The position numbers were made by a program, and so were the translations under genes. A stretch of 64,000 bases of DNA from Zanthoxylum bungeanum (lineage: Eukaryota > Streptophyta > Magnoliopsida > Sapindales > Rutaceae). Location of the stretch: the NCBI GenBank assembly GCA_019454045.1, contig SKCR01035552.1:57590-121589 (forward strand). The letters are read 5' to 3'. Position 1 is the first letter of the stretch; each line of letters begins with the position of its first letter. Shown piece after piece: positions 44,185 to 57,142 of the stretch. The notes beneath the pieces were generated by a model that saw nothing but the letters and a program-made list of their open reading frames with translations, was not told where the DNA came from and did no database searches.

Positions 44185-44931
44185 GCGCGGATAAGGTTCG
44201 CGCGTCGCGACGCTGGGCGAGCGTCGCGCCGCGCGCTACAGTGACACGTGTCACGCGCTGGTTGGTTGACTCAGATTTGACCCGTTGACTTGGCACTGTT
44301 CATGACGTCATCGCTTACGTCATGCTGACGTGTCTACTGTTCATGACGTCATTGCTTACGTCATCGTGATGATGTGGCGACACGTGGCATGACACGTGGG
44401 GCGGCGGCCGTCGGACGAATGAGAGCTTGACACGTGGCGCGCTGTGATTGGCTGATGATGACGTGGCTCGTTGACTCGGTTGACTTGCTGACGTGGCTGC
44501 TGATGTGGACGCTGATGTGGCGACACGTGGCATGACACGTAATGGCGGTGGCCGTCCAAGCAATGAGATCATGACACGTGGCACGGCGCATGTTAGCATC
44601 TCCGTTGTGATGGTGACACGTGTCAGGCGCATGTTAGCAAAGTCAAACTTTTCAACTTGTTGACCCGTTGACCAGGGCGCATTTTAGCAACTTCGGTGCA
44701 CGCTGGGAGTCGCGGCGCGCAAGGCTCCAGCGTCGCGACGCGATGAAGACTGAAATTTTCCAGTTGGTGCATTTTTGTCCAGTTTTACCCCAAATTGCCT
44801 CCAGTGCTGTCCAAACTTTATTTATCTGCAAAATAACAACAAAACACATCAAAACGTTCATAAAACTCGAGAAACAATACAAAACATTAGGTCAAATGAG
44901 TGGGAAATAGTGGTATAAATACCACTCATCA

Positions 44932-45486
44932 GCAGACGTCATATGAATTATGATCAAATCTGTCCAAGTACCCACTCTTCGAAAGTGTGGATATACGTGT
45001 CTTGTTTATGTGTCCCAGACGACATGCCACATATAATTTTCATCATTGTTACTTACTTTAAGTCTTTTGTTTGTTACATTATATGTTTGAGATTGATTTA
45101 TATTCAAAATATAAAGACCATTAGTTACATCAGCAGTGCAAATCTCCATATCATTTTTATACATAAAACACCCAGTGTTTCTAAATACAAAAGTATACCC
45201 ACATTGGGCTAACATAGATACAGAAATAATATTCCTAGTCAAACTAGGTACATAATAACAGTCTGAAAGTTTAAGTACATGCCCCGAGGGCAGTTCCAAA
45301 AAAAAGTACCAACGGCCAAAATGACGACTCGTGTCCCATTTCAACGCGGAGGTCAATCTCTCCTGAGGCCAGTCTCCTGCTAATCTGTACATATATGAGT
45401 ACCACAGCTAGAATCAAAAATCCAATTTTTAAAACTAGTAGTAGACATGTTTATTTCTATAACAAACATACATGAAGCCGCTGCCT
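44932..45486 (-). pseudogene. Copia D fragment: protease and start of integrase
   Basis: The minus strand aligns with copia C from the protease (SFKNWIFDS-like) to the pre-integrase domain (ICTADVTNGLYILNI and a WH-V-WDT form of the HHCC start). It has frame breaks. It is cut on the left by the G2 LTR and on the right by family-A element E4, beyond which it continues at 56440. Confidence 0.85.
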
Positions 45487-48400
45487 TGTTGGACAATTAT
45501 GACTCATAGTTGTACAGATCATTGTGTTGTTGTACAAATTAACTATGTGACAAAGGAGATTGCTCTCTTATCATTTATGATTAGATCACCTAGATGTATA
45601 AATGATGAGAGGTCCCTATGATTTGTTCCTGGACGGAGAATGATATGAGACAGTATCAGTCCGCGAAGGATAAATCATTAAATATCCCTAGTCAGAGTAT
45701 TATCGAGATTGGACATAGATAATGCGTAAAAGACTAGTATTACACTTATGCGCGTTGTGAGGGCATAACGGCATAGTTCTCATATATTTGGGTATATGAT
45801 ACTCATGCAAGTGTAATAGGAGGTTGTGTTTTACCGATGGTACGAGAAACAGCTTCGCTCTGGATAGACCCCATCGGAATTCCATTGGTAGTATGACTAT
45901 GTGTCTATGGAAGTCCGAAATCAGGGTAGGTGTATTTGGTCTTAACCTGAGACTTGCACCGCTAATACTTGCGACAATCAATATACTTTGGTTTTGGTCG
46001 TCCAGGGCTTTAACAGGTTCTGTGTACGCCTCTGCTGGGTATATTGAGAATCGTAGTGTGTTGGGTGTGATGTCAAGACGGAAGTATCACTCCAGTCATA
46101 GTGGAGATGATGGTCACGTAGGATACGGTACTGGTTCTCTTATGTACTGCAGTCATCGGGATAAAATGACAAGGTCATGTTTATCCGATTATAGAGACTA
46201 GTTACCAGAGATCCGATATGTGCTTCGTACGGGACAGACACAATTCCAGCCTCAGGCCTAGCACGTGACATCCGATACTGGATCGAAATATGCAATACTA
46301 CGTGTACTATGCTTGATATAGATCAATATATTCCTGTAAGGATATTCTGGAGAATTGGGTAGGCATGGCGCTTTGCTAGAAGCCAACATTGTCTTGTAAA
46401 TCGGTAAAAACATAGTACTAGGTAATTACGTGTTTGGATAGTCCGGCGACCGAATTTACTGCCAACATATCCTGGGATCTCATGGGTCGCTTCCTGAAGA
46501 TTCACCGGTGACGTATGACTCACACTTTATTAATATGAGATTAATTAAATGAGAGAGAAAATTAATCTGGGATTAATTACGGAGATATTTTATCTAGGAT
46601 AAAATATCATTTAAAGAGAGAGAACGATTAATTTGGAAGTAATCGATAAATTAATATATTCGATATATTAAACGAAATTGGATTTCGACGCGGAATTGAA
46701 ATTAGATTTTAATTCGGGCGAACTAATTAATTTAGAATTAATTCGTTAGCAATGTGAATAGTGATTTCGCTAGGCATAATCATTTGATTACGTCGCAACG
46801 GAAAATTCATTAATTTGGAATTAGCGAACCCATATATTTTGGTATAGGGTACTCATTCAAGTGTAATAGGAGGTTGTGTTTCACCGATGGTACGGGAAAC
46901 AACTTTGCTCTGGATAGACCCCCTCGGAATTCCATTGGTAGTATGACTATGTGTCTATGGAAGTTCGAAATCAGGGTAGGTGTATTTCATCTTAACCTGA
47001 GACTTGCACCGCTAATACTTGCGACAATCAATATACTTTGGTTGTAGTCGTCCAGGGTTTTAACAGGTTCTGTGTACGCCTATGCTGGGTATATTGAGAA
47101 TCGTAGTGTGTTGGGTGTGATTTCAAGACGGAAGTGTCACTCCAGTCATATGGAGATGATGGTCACGTAGGATACGGTACTGCAGTCATCGGGATAATAT
47201 GACTAGGTTATAGTTATCTGATATAGAGACTAGTTATCAGACATCCGACATGTGCTTCGTACGGGGCAGACATAATTCCAGCCCCAGGCCTAGCACATGA
47301 TCATTCGATACTGGATCAAAATACGCAATACCACGTATACTACGCCTGATATAGATCGTTTATTCGTGTAAGCATGTTTCTGGAGAATTGGGTAGGCATG
47401 GCGCTTTTCTAGAAGCCAACCTTGTCTTGTGAATCAGTGTAAACGTAGTACGAGGTACTTACGTGTTCGGATAGTCCAATGACCCGATTTACTACCAACA
47501 TATCCGGAGATCTCATGGCTCGCTCCCTGAAGATTCACCGATGACGTATGACTCGTACTTTAATTAACTGGGATTAATTTAATGAGAGAGAAAATTAATC
47601 TGGGATTAATTGCGGAGATATTTTATCTGGGATAAAATATCAATTAAAGAGAGAGAACGATTAATTTGGAATTAATCGATAAATTAATATATTTGATATA
47701 TTATACGAAATTGGATTTCGACGCGGAATTAAAATTAGATTTTAATTCGGGCGAATGAATTAATTTAGAATTAATTTGTTAGCGACGTGAATAGTGATTT
47801 CGGTAGGCGTAATCGTTTAATTACGACGCAATGGAAAATTCGTTAATTTGGAATTAGCGAACCCGAGCCCGGGATTATTTGCGAGCGCATTCACATTTCG
47901 AATTCGAGTGCGGCACGCATGTCAAATCGAGCGTCAAATCGCAAGTCACATCAAGCGTCGAATCACATATCACTTTGAGTGATGTGACATTTGATAGATT
48001 GATGTGAGTTGATGTGAAATGAAAGAAAGCATTAAACGCTTTGTTTTTTGAAATTGAAAAAGGTAAATGGTTTATTAATTTTTTGGAAAATATAAACCTA
48101 ATACAACTTTTTCTTTTCTCTCTCTCTCTCTTTACGGTTTCACAAGTTTTTGGAGCCAAATATTGTTCATCTTCTCTCTCGGCCGAATGCCCATATCTCT
48201 TCTATTTTTCTTCTGGTTTGACCGAAAATGGCAAGAAGAGATGTGATGATTTTTGTGGCAAAGAACATCACAAGTGCTAGCACACCTTTGGAGATATACC
48301 AATGTGATAGGGAAGTGTTTTCATGAGCATGGAATCAAAAAAATCTTGGAGCTTCAAAGGACATCCATGGCCGTTTCTTGGAGGAGGAAAACCACCCACT

Positions 48401-48577
48401 GCCGAGTTGAGCAGCCCACTGCCGAGCTTCACCACACGCAAGGAGGGCAGTTCGTTTTGGTTCTTCACTTGTAGCATCTCAACCGATCCATGTGAGTTTT
48501 TCCGCACCTCCTTTGATTGTATTTACACTTGTTTCATGCTTGATAAATGATCTTGGGAAGCTTAGAGTAGACCAACA
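45487..48577 (+). repeat. 5' LTR of E4, containing a 1-kb duplication
   Basis: 3091 bp, against 2.1 kb for other family-A LTRs. The segment 45781-46830 is repeated as 46831-47863, both starting CATATATTT and ending TTAGCGAACC. The first copy resembles the LTR of E5 (57143-59191), the second the 3' LTR of E4 itself. A primer-site-like TGGTATCTTGAGC follows at 48579. Confidence 0.88.
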
Positions 48578-51500
48578 ATGGTATCTTGAGCCTTTGAAAG
48601 CATGAAATTGATTTTAGGGTTAAAATTGGGCAAAACAAATTTGGGCATGATTTAATGAAATTGGATGAATTAGTATGCTTAAATGTTGTTGAATTGATGA
48701 TTGATTGGATCAATTTGATGAAAAAATGTTTGGAACAATTTTCCCCAATTTTGGTGTGTTGGCCGAAAATTTGGAACCCTAAATTGTCTTGGAATTTTGA
48801 TTTTATGATTCATTGGATGAGTTAGAATCATTTGGGGATATTGATTTTATGTTTGATTGGGTTTAATTGGATTGAATTTGATTTGGGCATAATTTTCCCC
48901 TTTGGCCGAGACATATATGCATGTTAATTGGGTTTGATTTTGATCAAAATGTGTTGGACACTAATTGATGATGATAAGCATGATTAATTGTACAAATTTG
49001 GTGTTTTGAAAATATTGATTTGGGTAATTAATAATGCTATACACTTTGGTTAATTATAATGTGAAATTTGGAATTTTTGTATTTTAACTAATTGGGCTTA
49101 AAATTGGATTTGGGCTTGTTGTGTTGTAATTGGGCTTATTGGGCTTTGTTAACAAAGTTGGTTTTAGGCAAAGTTGGTTGGATTCAATTAGGCCCAAAAC
49201 CGCCTCCATAAAGCCCAAATGCGACTTAATGAACCTTTAAAGTTTAATTGGGCCTAATGGGCCTAAATTGATTTCTGGGCTTATGGGGTAACTCCCGGAT
49301 TGGATTTTGGTTATTCGGTTTGACCCGAGTTGACCAAAAGTCCACGCCTCAAGAAATTAATCAAAATCCCATTGGACTTTAATTAAATTGACGTTGGACG
49401 TTTATCGGGCTTTGAGACCCGTAGCGATTAAATTTGGAATTTAAGTCGTAAAGGTTCGTAATTAAAATGTAGTATTTAATTTGGAATTAAATAGTGAATT
49501 AGAATTAAATGCAAATTGAATTGGATTTAATTATGTAATTTAATTAAATCAAGAATTCGTACTTTGAGTACTTATTCGCAAAACGAGTTTGACTCGAACA
49601 AAATCAAATTGTTGTTTGAACATTAGATGATCACTAATTATCAGATTAATTAATTGGATTATATTGATTGATAACATGTTTGTGTGAATACATGGTTGCG
49701 ATGCATGAATAATGTATATCAGATGGATATTAGCTGGGTTGGGAAATTTTGGAAATTGTAATAAATTTAATTTATTAATTGGACCTGCGTGTCCAGCCTT
49801 ATCACCTCATATTCTTTGTATTCTATTCTCACCTATTCCCCTCAATGTAAATGAGGTTTCTTTAGAAGTGTAGTGTAACGGGTAGAAGTAATACTTATGC
49901 TAGCTGGAGAGAGAAAGTGAGAGATTTGATCTAGGATCATTGTGTAAAGTATCCATCCGCATATCATTATTACTTTTACATACGCGCTTTATTATGTGTT
50001 TAGAATGCATGCTTAAGGGTGTATGATGATGAGACCTTAACAAAGATAATAAATTGGTTGCCAATTTGCACGCGAAAAACCCTTCGCTCAATATTAAGCG
50101 TTTTTCCTTCCATTGAGTGATTCTTACTCAAGATCTAAGACGACATTGGTTTGTTGGCCAAAGTCAAGGCCTTTGTCTGTCGAGGATGTGTTTGAATCAC
50201 AAAGGCTTTGTTCCATATCAGTGTCTTGTCCAAGTTGTGGTTTGTTGGCCAAAGTCAAAACCACTTCTTGTCCATCGACATTGATTACGAAGCTTTCCAT
50301 GGTCAATGGGTCACGCTTGACTGGGATCACTAAGTTTGTTGTGCCAAAGCCAAGGCTTAGTTGATTCAGAGGAAAAATGTTAGGTAATACATTGGATGTA
50401 TTGGCATATATAAGATATATGTTTCGGACTTGGATGTCCCCCTACCGGATCTAGGAATTGGATTGGATCCAATCGATCTTAGAGAACTACCTAGTTAATT
50501 ATCATACAATTTGTTGGCCAAAGTCAAGATTGTGTGATATTTAACGGGATCCTAGCCCACTAGGAAACACGGTTTCCCGAGTACTCGACAGAGGGTTAGA
50601 GGCTCGCCGAAAAATAGTGGGAGGCAAGAATTGAATTTGCAATATTCGTTCAATTACTCGCCATACGCGCTCATTTCAAATATTTCGTCGATATAAATTT
50701 ATATATTAGTTACACTAATATTTAAATTGTTGTTTTAATTAAAGCAGTTGGACTGTATTATAGTTGATTATATAATTGGATTATAGTAATCAATATATTT
50801 GAATTAATTAATTTCAATTTACAGTTGATTTTATAATTGGGTTATAGTAATCAATGTAATTGAGGTTAATTAATTTAAATTATATTTGATTATATAATAA
50901 TCAATATAATACATAGTACCACAAATCGTTGATTAAATAGTTGGACTATTAGAATCAAGATAAATGAAAGATTAGTGTTTAAAACATAATCCTGGGTGAA
51001 AATGTATTTAAACGACTATAATTTTCAAATTGGGAATAAAGTTTCAGATGGTCCTGGAAACTAATAAGTTACTTTATTTGATAAAATAACATATTCGGCC
51101 TAAGCCTGGGGTTAAGCAAATAAGTGGAACATGATATTTGGAATATTAATGTAATGATAACTTTAGTGCTTAATCCATTATACTTATCATATAAAGTATG
51201 ATATTGAAATTGAAGGATCTTCATAAATCTATATTTAGATCTAAGAAGTACTAATATTGCAATAATAAACTCTTGGAGAGTTAATGACTGTTCTCAAAGA
51301 GACAAAGTCAAACTTTGCAATAAGGCAAGTAGCGCAAGGCGCACCTTATTTCGATATTCCGGAATGCCAAGGCTTGGCCAAAGGCTTCTGGAGTGTGGAA
51401 AAAGGCAAAGGCAAAATCATTATGATCTTCTAGGAAGATAAAAAGACATATCCCAATAAGGAATTGAAGACGAGCAAGGCTCTGACTTCAAATATGTCTG

Positions 51501-54319
51501 TCATAATTATGTTCACTACTAGTATTAAAATTAGATTTAAATACTTAGTGTGGTACATAAAATATATGTATTGATGTTCAGAATCTGTTTTGAACAGGAT
51601 ACTGACTTCAATAGAGATTAATCTGCGAATTGTAAACGGGACGAAAGTCGCTGTTTTAACCGTAGATACCTAAATTTAGGAACTACCCTTTGGGTATGTA
51701 CGTAAATTAGGAAACTGTTATAATGTAACTAGTTTGACTAGGAACATTATCTTTATATCAGTGTTTAATCCGTTGTGGATTGAACCTTTATATTTTAGAA
51801 CACTAAAGTGTTTCATCATATAAAGATGATATTAGATAAACACATTAGATGTGAATAACATCATTTATATTTTGAATATAAACAAAATCTCAAACATATA
51901 ACATGACGAACAAATAGCTCAGACTGATTTGATCAGTTGAAACTTAAAATGTGGCAATGTTGTCTGGGACACAATTAAACAAGAATCGTATATCCGCACT
52001 TTTGAAAAGCGGGTACCAGGACTAATTTGATTCTAATCAAATAAAGTCTACGAATCTAGTTTATTGGGCAAAGTGCCTAAAACACTATTTACTTGGTAAA
52101 AGTGTAAGTGCCACCGACCTGTTAGCCATAGTTCATAGTGAAGCAAGTGGGCCCATGTCTAGCTAGGCTAGATGTGGATATGAATATTTCGTGACCTATA
52201 CGGATGTGGCATCGCGTAATGGTTATGTGTTTCTTTTGAAGAACACAAATCGGAAACTTTTAAGTTTCGACACGAAATAGACAAACAGATCGGCTATAGT
52301 ATTATACCGTCACGGTAAGACCGTAATGGAAAATACTTAAGCAATAAGTTTCTTAAATACTTGAAAGAGTAAATTATTCTTTCAAATGAGGACTCCTCTC
52401 GGAACACGTCATTTTGACGGTGTGTCCGAACCGAGTAACCGAATCTTGTTGGACATGATAAGGTTAATCAAGAGTCGCTCTGAGCTACCATTTCCTTCAA
52501 CGGATAAACATTAACAGTGCAGAACTTATTTAGAATAAGGTTCCATTAAAATCTGTTTGACAGATTTCATATTAGATATGAACGGGAAAGAAACCGGGTT
52601 TCACATTCCTGATGATTTGGGTATGCTTGGCATATGTTTGGATGATACCAAACTAAAACCCAAATTGGATAAGTGCCAAATGTAGGTTATCCTAGGGATA
52701 CCATAATTATTATACTTATACATCTCACCAGAGAACAATTAGATTGTTGCTCACCATGCGGTTTTCCTAAGAGGAATACCGATATGCAGTGGTAAGTGGG
52801 AGGATGGTAAAACTCGATGAAAATCGGAGTAATACTATTCCAGACACCGAATCCTAATGGAACACATATAGTTCATCAAGGATGAAACTACACCATTAAT
52901 CTTCGAATACACAATAACCGCGTATGTTGGAGAGAGTCAGAAAATAACCTGGGGTATGGGTTTCTGATCTCACCTCATAAAGATGTCTATCTTATTGAGG
53001 TATACCAACTGACTACGTACGAGGAAGTGATACAAGGTATCGAATCCCTATTATGGCAAAGTGCCATGACATTTGAAATGGATTCCATGTATATCAACTA
53101 TGTTTGGAGACTAGTTGATGTACCGCAAGGCATTGTGCCTATTGGTACTATATAAGTCTTCAAGGAAGACATTCATGGATGGCAACATACCAACGTATAA
53201 AGCTAGGCTTTTAGCGGAAAGGTATCGTTATCAACATTGTGTTGATTACGATTCAACCTTTTAACTGTTGCCACGGTAAATCCATTTGGATAATGCTTGC
53301 TAAAGCTGTGTATTTCATTTATGAAATATGTCAGCTTAACGGGAAAATCGCTTTCCTGAAAAGGAAACCTTTTGGAGGATGTTTAAAACATCCTGACGGT
53401 TTTGTCGTACCAAAACTAGCAAACAAGGTTTGCGGGTTATTCGATCCATGTTTGGATTGAAGCAAGCATTAGGTTCTTGGAATTTTCGTTTTGATGTAAT
53501 CATAATGGAGTATGATTTAATTCAAAACGAAATGATTCTTGTGTATATAAGAGGGTTAGTGGGAGCGCACTGACAGTGGTTGTCCTATATAAAATAATGA
53601 TAATATATGTCATTTCTTGGAAATGATATTCCCATAAATTAACAATCGGTGAAAGCTTGGCTTTCGAAAACTCTCCGTAGAAATCCGTACATTGAAAAAT
53701 ATACATAACCTAGTGTCTCATACGCTTTGAGCATATGAAGTCACAAACAGGCCAATCCGAGTGATAGTCACTGGATTGAAGTTAAGAACATCCGTTAATA
53801 TCTGAGAGATCTAAGGATGTTGTCTTAATCTGTGGAGAAGGAGAACTTGAAGTGACTGGGATCACTGTAGCAAGTTTCCTAAACCGATAAAATGACTATA
53901 AGTCACAAACGGTACTATACAGTTTGAATAACGGTACAGTGAGCTGGAAATCTTCCAAGCAAGATACTGTTACCGAATAAACAACAAATGCCGGTTAATT
54001 GCAGCAGTTGAGGCATCAATAGAAGCCTTCTGGGTCGATAAAAAAATCTAATTAGATTAGATGTAATTCTGTTAGCAGCTAAGCTAGGCTCGAGCACAGG
54101 CTAAAGAATTAATGGTCTCATCAACGATCCAGATAAATACTTCGATATTCATCTGATTCGTTCGGATCATACATCGTGGCGATGTGATGATCGAATAAAT
54201 CGCATCAGATGATAATCATGCAAATCCGCTAACGAAAGCATTTCTCAGTAGTTTGATCCAACCGTACATAGTTCGGGTGTAAGACACTCGAGTGACTGGC
54301 TATAGGCCAAGTGGGAGAT
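48578..54319 (+). pseudogene. Decayed interior of E4 (gag to RNase H remnants)
   Basis: The leader (48578-50960) has the TTGTTGGCCAAAGTCAAG motif at 50151, 50242 and 50511. Integrase remnants (52120-52480) share a stop with A1 (52316-52318). RT remnants include the region of 53239-53460 and the stretch before YVDD near 53550. RNase H remnants reach 54290. A polypurine tract AAGTGGGAGAT ends at 54319. No long ORF remains. Confidence 0.82.
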
Positions 54320-56434
54320 TATTGGACAATTATGACCCATGGCGTCACTATTTTTACAGATCATTGTGTTGTTGTACAAATTAACTATGTGACAAAGGAG
54401 ATTGCTCTCTTATCATTTGTGATTAGATCACCTAGATGTATAAATGATGAGAGGTCCCTATGATTTATTCCTGGACGGAGAATGATATGAGACAATATCA
54501 GTCCACGAAAGATAAATCATTAAATATCCCTAGTCAGAGTATTATCGAGATTGGACATCGATAAATACGTAAAAGACTAGTATTACACTTGTGCGCATTG
54601 TGAGGACACAACGGCATAGTTCTCATATATTTGGGTATAGGATACTCATGCAAATGTAATAGGAGGTTGTGTTTCACCGATGGTACGGGAAACAACTTCG
54701 TTCTGGATAGACCCCTCGGAATTCCATTGGTAGTATGACTATATGTCTATGGAAGTCCGAAATCAGGGTAGGTGTATTTGGTTTTAACCTGAGACTTACA
54801 CCGCTAATACTTGCAACAATCAATATACTTTGGTTGCGGTCGTCCAGGGCTTTAACAGGTTCTGTGTACGCCTATGCTGGGTATATTGAGAATCGTAGTG
54901 TGTTAGGTGTGATGTCAAGACGGAAGTGTCACTCTAGTCATATGGAGATGATGGTCACGTAGGATACGGTACTGGTTCTCTTAAGTACTGCAATCATCGG
55001 GATAATATGACTAGGTCATAGTTATCCGATATAGAGACTAGTTACCAGACATCCGACATGTGCTTCGTACGGGGCAGACATAATTCCAGCCCCAGGCCTA
55101 GCATGTGATCATTCGATACTGGATCGAAATACGCAATACCACGTATACTACGCCTGATATAGATCGCTTATTCTTGTAAGCATGTTTCTGGAGAATTGGG
55201 TAGGCATGGCGCCTTGCTAGAAGCCAACCTTGTCTTGTGAATCGGTGTAAACGTAGTACGAGGTACTTACGTGTTCGGATATTCCGACGACCTAATTTAC
55301 TGCCAACATATCCGGAGATCTCATGGGTCGCTCCCCGAAGATTCACCGATGACGTATGACTCGCACTTTAATTAATCTGGGATTAATTTAATGAGAGAGA
55401 AAATTAATCTGGGATTAATTGCGGAGATATTTTATCTGGGATAAAATATCAATTAAAGAGAGAGAACGATTAATTTGGAATTAATCGATAAAATAATATA
55501 TTTGATATATTATACGAAATTGGATTTCGACGCGGAATTAAAATTAGATTTTAATTTGGGCGAACGAATTAATTTAGAATTAATTCGTTAGCGACGTGAA
55601 TTGTGATTTTGCTAGGCGTAATCGTTTAATTACGACGCAATGGAAAATTCGTTAATTTGGAATTAGCGAACCCGAGCCCGGGATTATTTGCGAGCGCATT
55701 TGCATTTCGAATTCGAGTGCGGCACGCAAGTCAAATCGAGCGTCAAATCGCAAGTCACATCAAGCGTCAAATCACATGTCACTTTGAGTGATATGACACT
55801 TGATAGATTGATGTGAGTTGATGTGAGATGAAAGAAAGCATTAAATGCTTTGTTTTTTGAAATTGAAAAAGGTAAATGGTTTATTAATTTTTTGGAAAAT
55901 ATAAACCTAATACAACTTTTTCTTTTCTGATGAAAGAAAGAAATCATTAAATGATGTGAGATGAAAGAAAGCAGAAGAGATGTGAGATGAAAGAAGCAAG
56001 AAGAGATGTGATGATTTTTGTGGCAAAGAACATCACAAGTGCTAGCACACCTTTGGAGATATACCGAGGTGATAGGGAAGTGTTTTCATGAGCATGGAAT
56101 CAACAAAAGCTTGGAGCTTCAAAGGACATCCATGGCCGTTTCTTGGAGGAGGAAAACCACCCACTGCTGAGTTGAGCAGCCCACTGCCGAGCTTCACCAC
56201 ACGCAAGGAGGGCAGTTCATTTTGGTTCTTCACTTGTAGCATCTCAACCGATCCATGCTGAGTTGAGCAGCCCACTGCCGAGCTTCACCACAAGCAAGGA
56301 GGGTAGTTCATTTTAGTTCTTCACTTCGTAGCATCTCAACCGATCCATGTGAGTTCTTACACACCTCCTTTGATTGTATTTACACTTGTTTCATGCTTGA
56401 TAAATGATCTTGGGAAGCTTAGAGTAGACCAACA
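54320..56434 (+). repeat. 3' LTR of E4
   Basis: It starts TATTGGACAATT, a G-to-A change of the canonical TG end, and ends GACCAACA. A 91-bp tandem duplication (56165-56255 and 56256-56346) and a scrambled purine-rich stretch (55928-55990) are local oddities. Confidence 0.88.
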
Positions 56435-56439
56435 TGCCT

Positions 56440-57142
56440 TGCCCGTTTTGATTTCCTTCATGTGTGCCTTGTACTCGCGGCAGTCACGCTTCCAGTGACC
56501 CCACTTCCCGTACTGCAGACATACATCTTGGGATTTATCATTACCCTTCCCAGAAGGTTTAGACGATTTGGCCTTGTCTTTCTTCTTATTCTTATTCTTC
56601 TTCTTCTTCTTTACACCTCCAGTCGCCTTGGACCAAGCCCTCGGAGTCTGAAATGTTGAAGCAAAGTACGCCTCGCGCTTCTTGCCCTTTTAGGAGCTCT
56701 TTTTCTGCTTCACACAGTGTGGACATCAACTCTCCAAGAGTTTGGTCTTGGTTCATCATATTGTAGTTCATGATGAACCTACTCCAAGTGTCGGGGAGAG
56801 ACTGTAAGATCAAATCTATTGAAGTATCAGTCTCGAAGACAATGCCCATCTGTCCCAGCTGCTCAATGTCAGTAATCATCTATGACACATGGTACTCAAC
56901 AACGTACCATCAGACATGCGAGCGCGAAAGAGCTTCTTCTACAACTCATATCTTTGCGATCTAAGATTAGATCGGTGAAGATCATACAACTTCGCCAACA
57001 TCTCATAGGGATCCAATCCCTTGTTCTAACGACGGAATTACGGAGTCATAGCAGCAAGCATTACCGATTGAGCAGTCGAGTTGTCATCGCTATGACTCTT
57101 CCAAAGCTCTAGCTCAAGCAACTGATCAGGTCGGGGCTTAGG
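56440..57142 (-). pseudogene. Copia D fragment: gag
   Basis: It continues copia D after the E4 insertion. The minus strand has the zinc-knuckle region (CLQYGKWGHWKRDC, with Tyr replacing the second Cys), a lysine-rich stretch and the gag body (open in 56592-56879, with ILQSLPDTWSRFI matching ILQSLPDTWKQII in C). It is cut at 57142 by E5 and presumably resumes beyond the window. Confidence 0.85.

Larger units (their letters stand above)
32301..44931 (-). mobile_element. Athila-like Ty3/gypsy element G2 carrying two accessory genes
   Basis: Order on the minus strand: LTR (44931-42750), tRNA-Asp primer site, gag-protease, RT, RNase H, integrase, a cysteine-cluster ORF, a LOG ORF, 3' non-coding region, polypurine tract, LTR (34431-32301). 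The gag block with RNDITSF and EAWERYRDLLRKCPHH, the protease DLGAS and the RT motif FMDDF are typical of the Athila lineage. No target duplication is seen (CTAAC before, GCAGA after), and the two flanks come from different positions of copia elements, so the unit may be a product of recombination between two copies. RT is frameshifted. Integrase and both accessory ORFs are open. Confidence 0.92.
42750..44931 (-). repeat. 5' LTR of G2
   Basis: 2182 bp, TG...CA ends. It contains the ACGT-rich U3 (44244-44620), GC-rich palindromes (44195-44240), a TATA box (44175-44184) and seven CCAGCCATAAAGGCGGA-type repeats (43654-43860). Divergence from the 3' LTR is visible throughout (several percent plus indels). 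Confidence 0.92.
45487..56434 (+). mobile_element. Family-A copia element E4, non-autonomous, with chimeric 5' LTR
   Basis: It is inserted in copia D with target duplication TGCCT (45482-45486 and 56435-56439). 5' LTR 45487-48577, interior 48578-54319, 3' LTR 54320-56434. The 5' LTR is 1 kb longer than the 3' LTR because of a diverged internal duplication. Coding remnants run from gag to RNase H but are full of stops, and the gag start is ATA (50960-50962). Confidence 0.9.
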
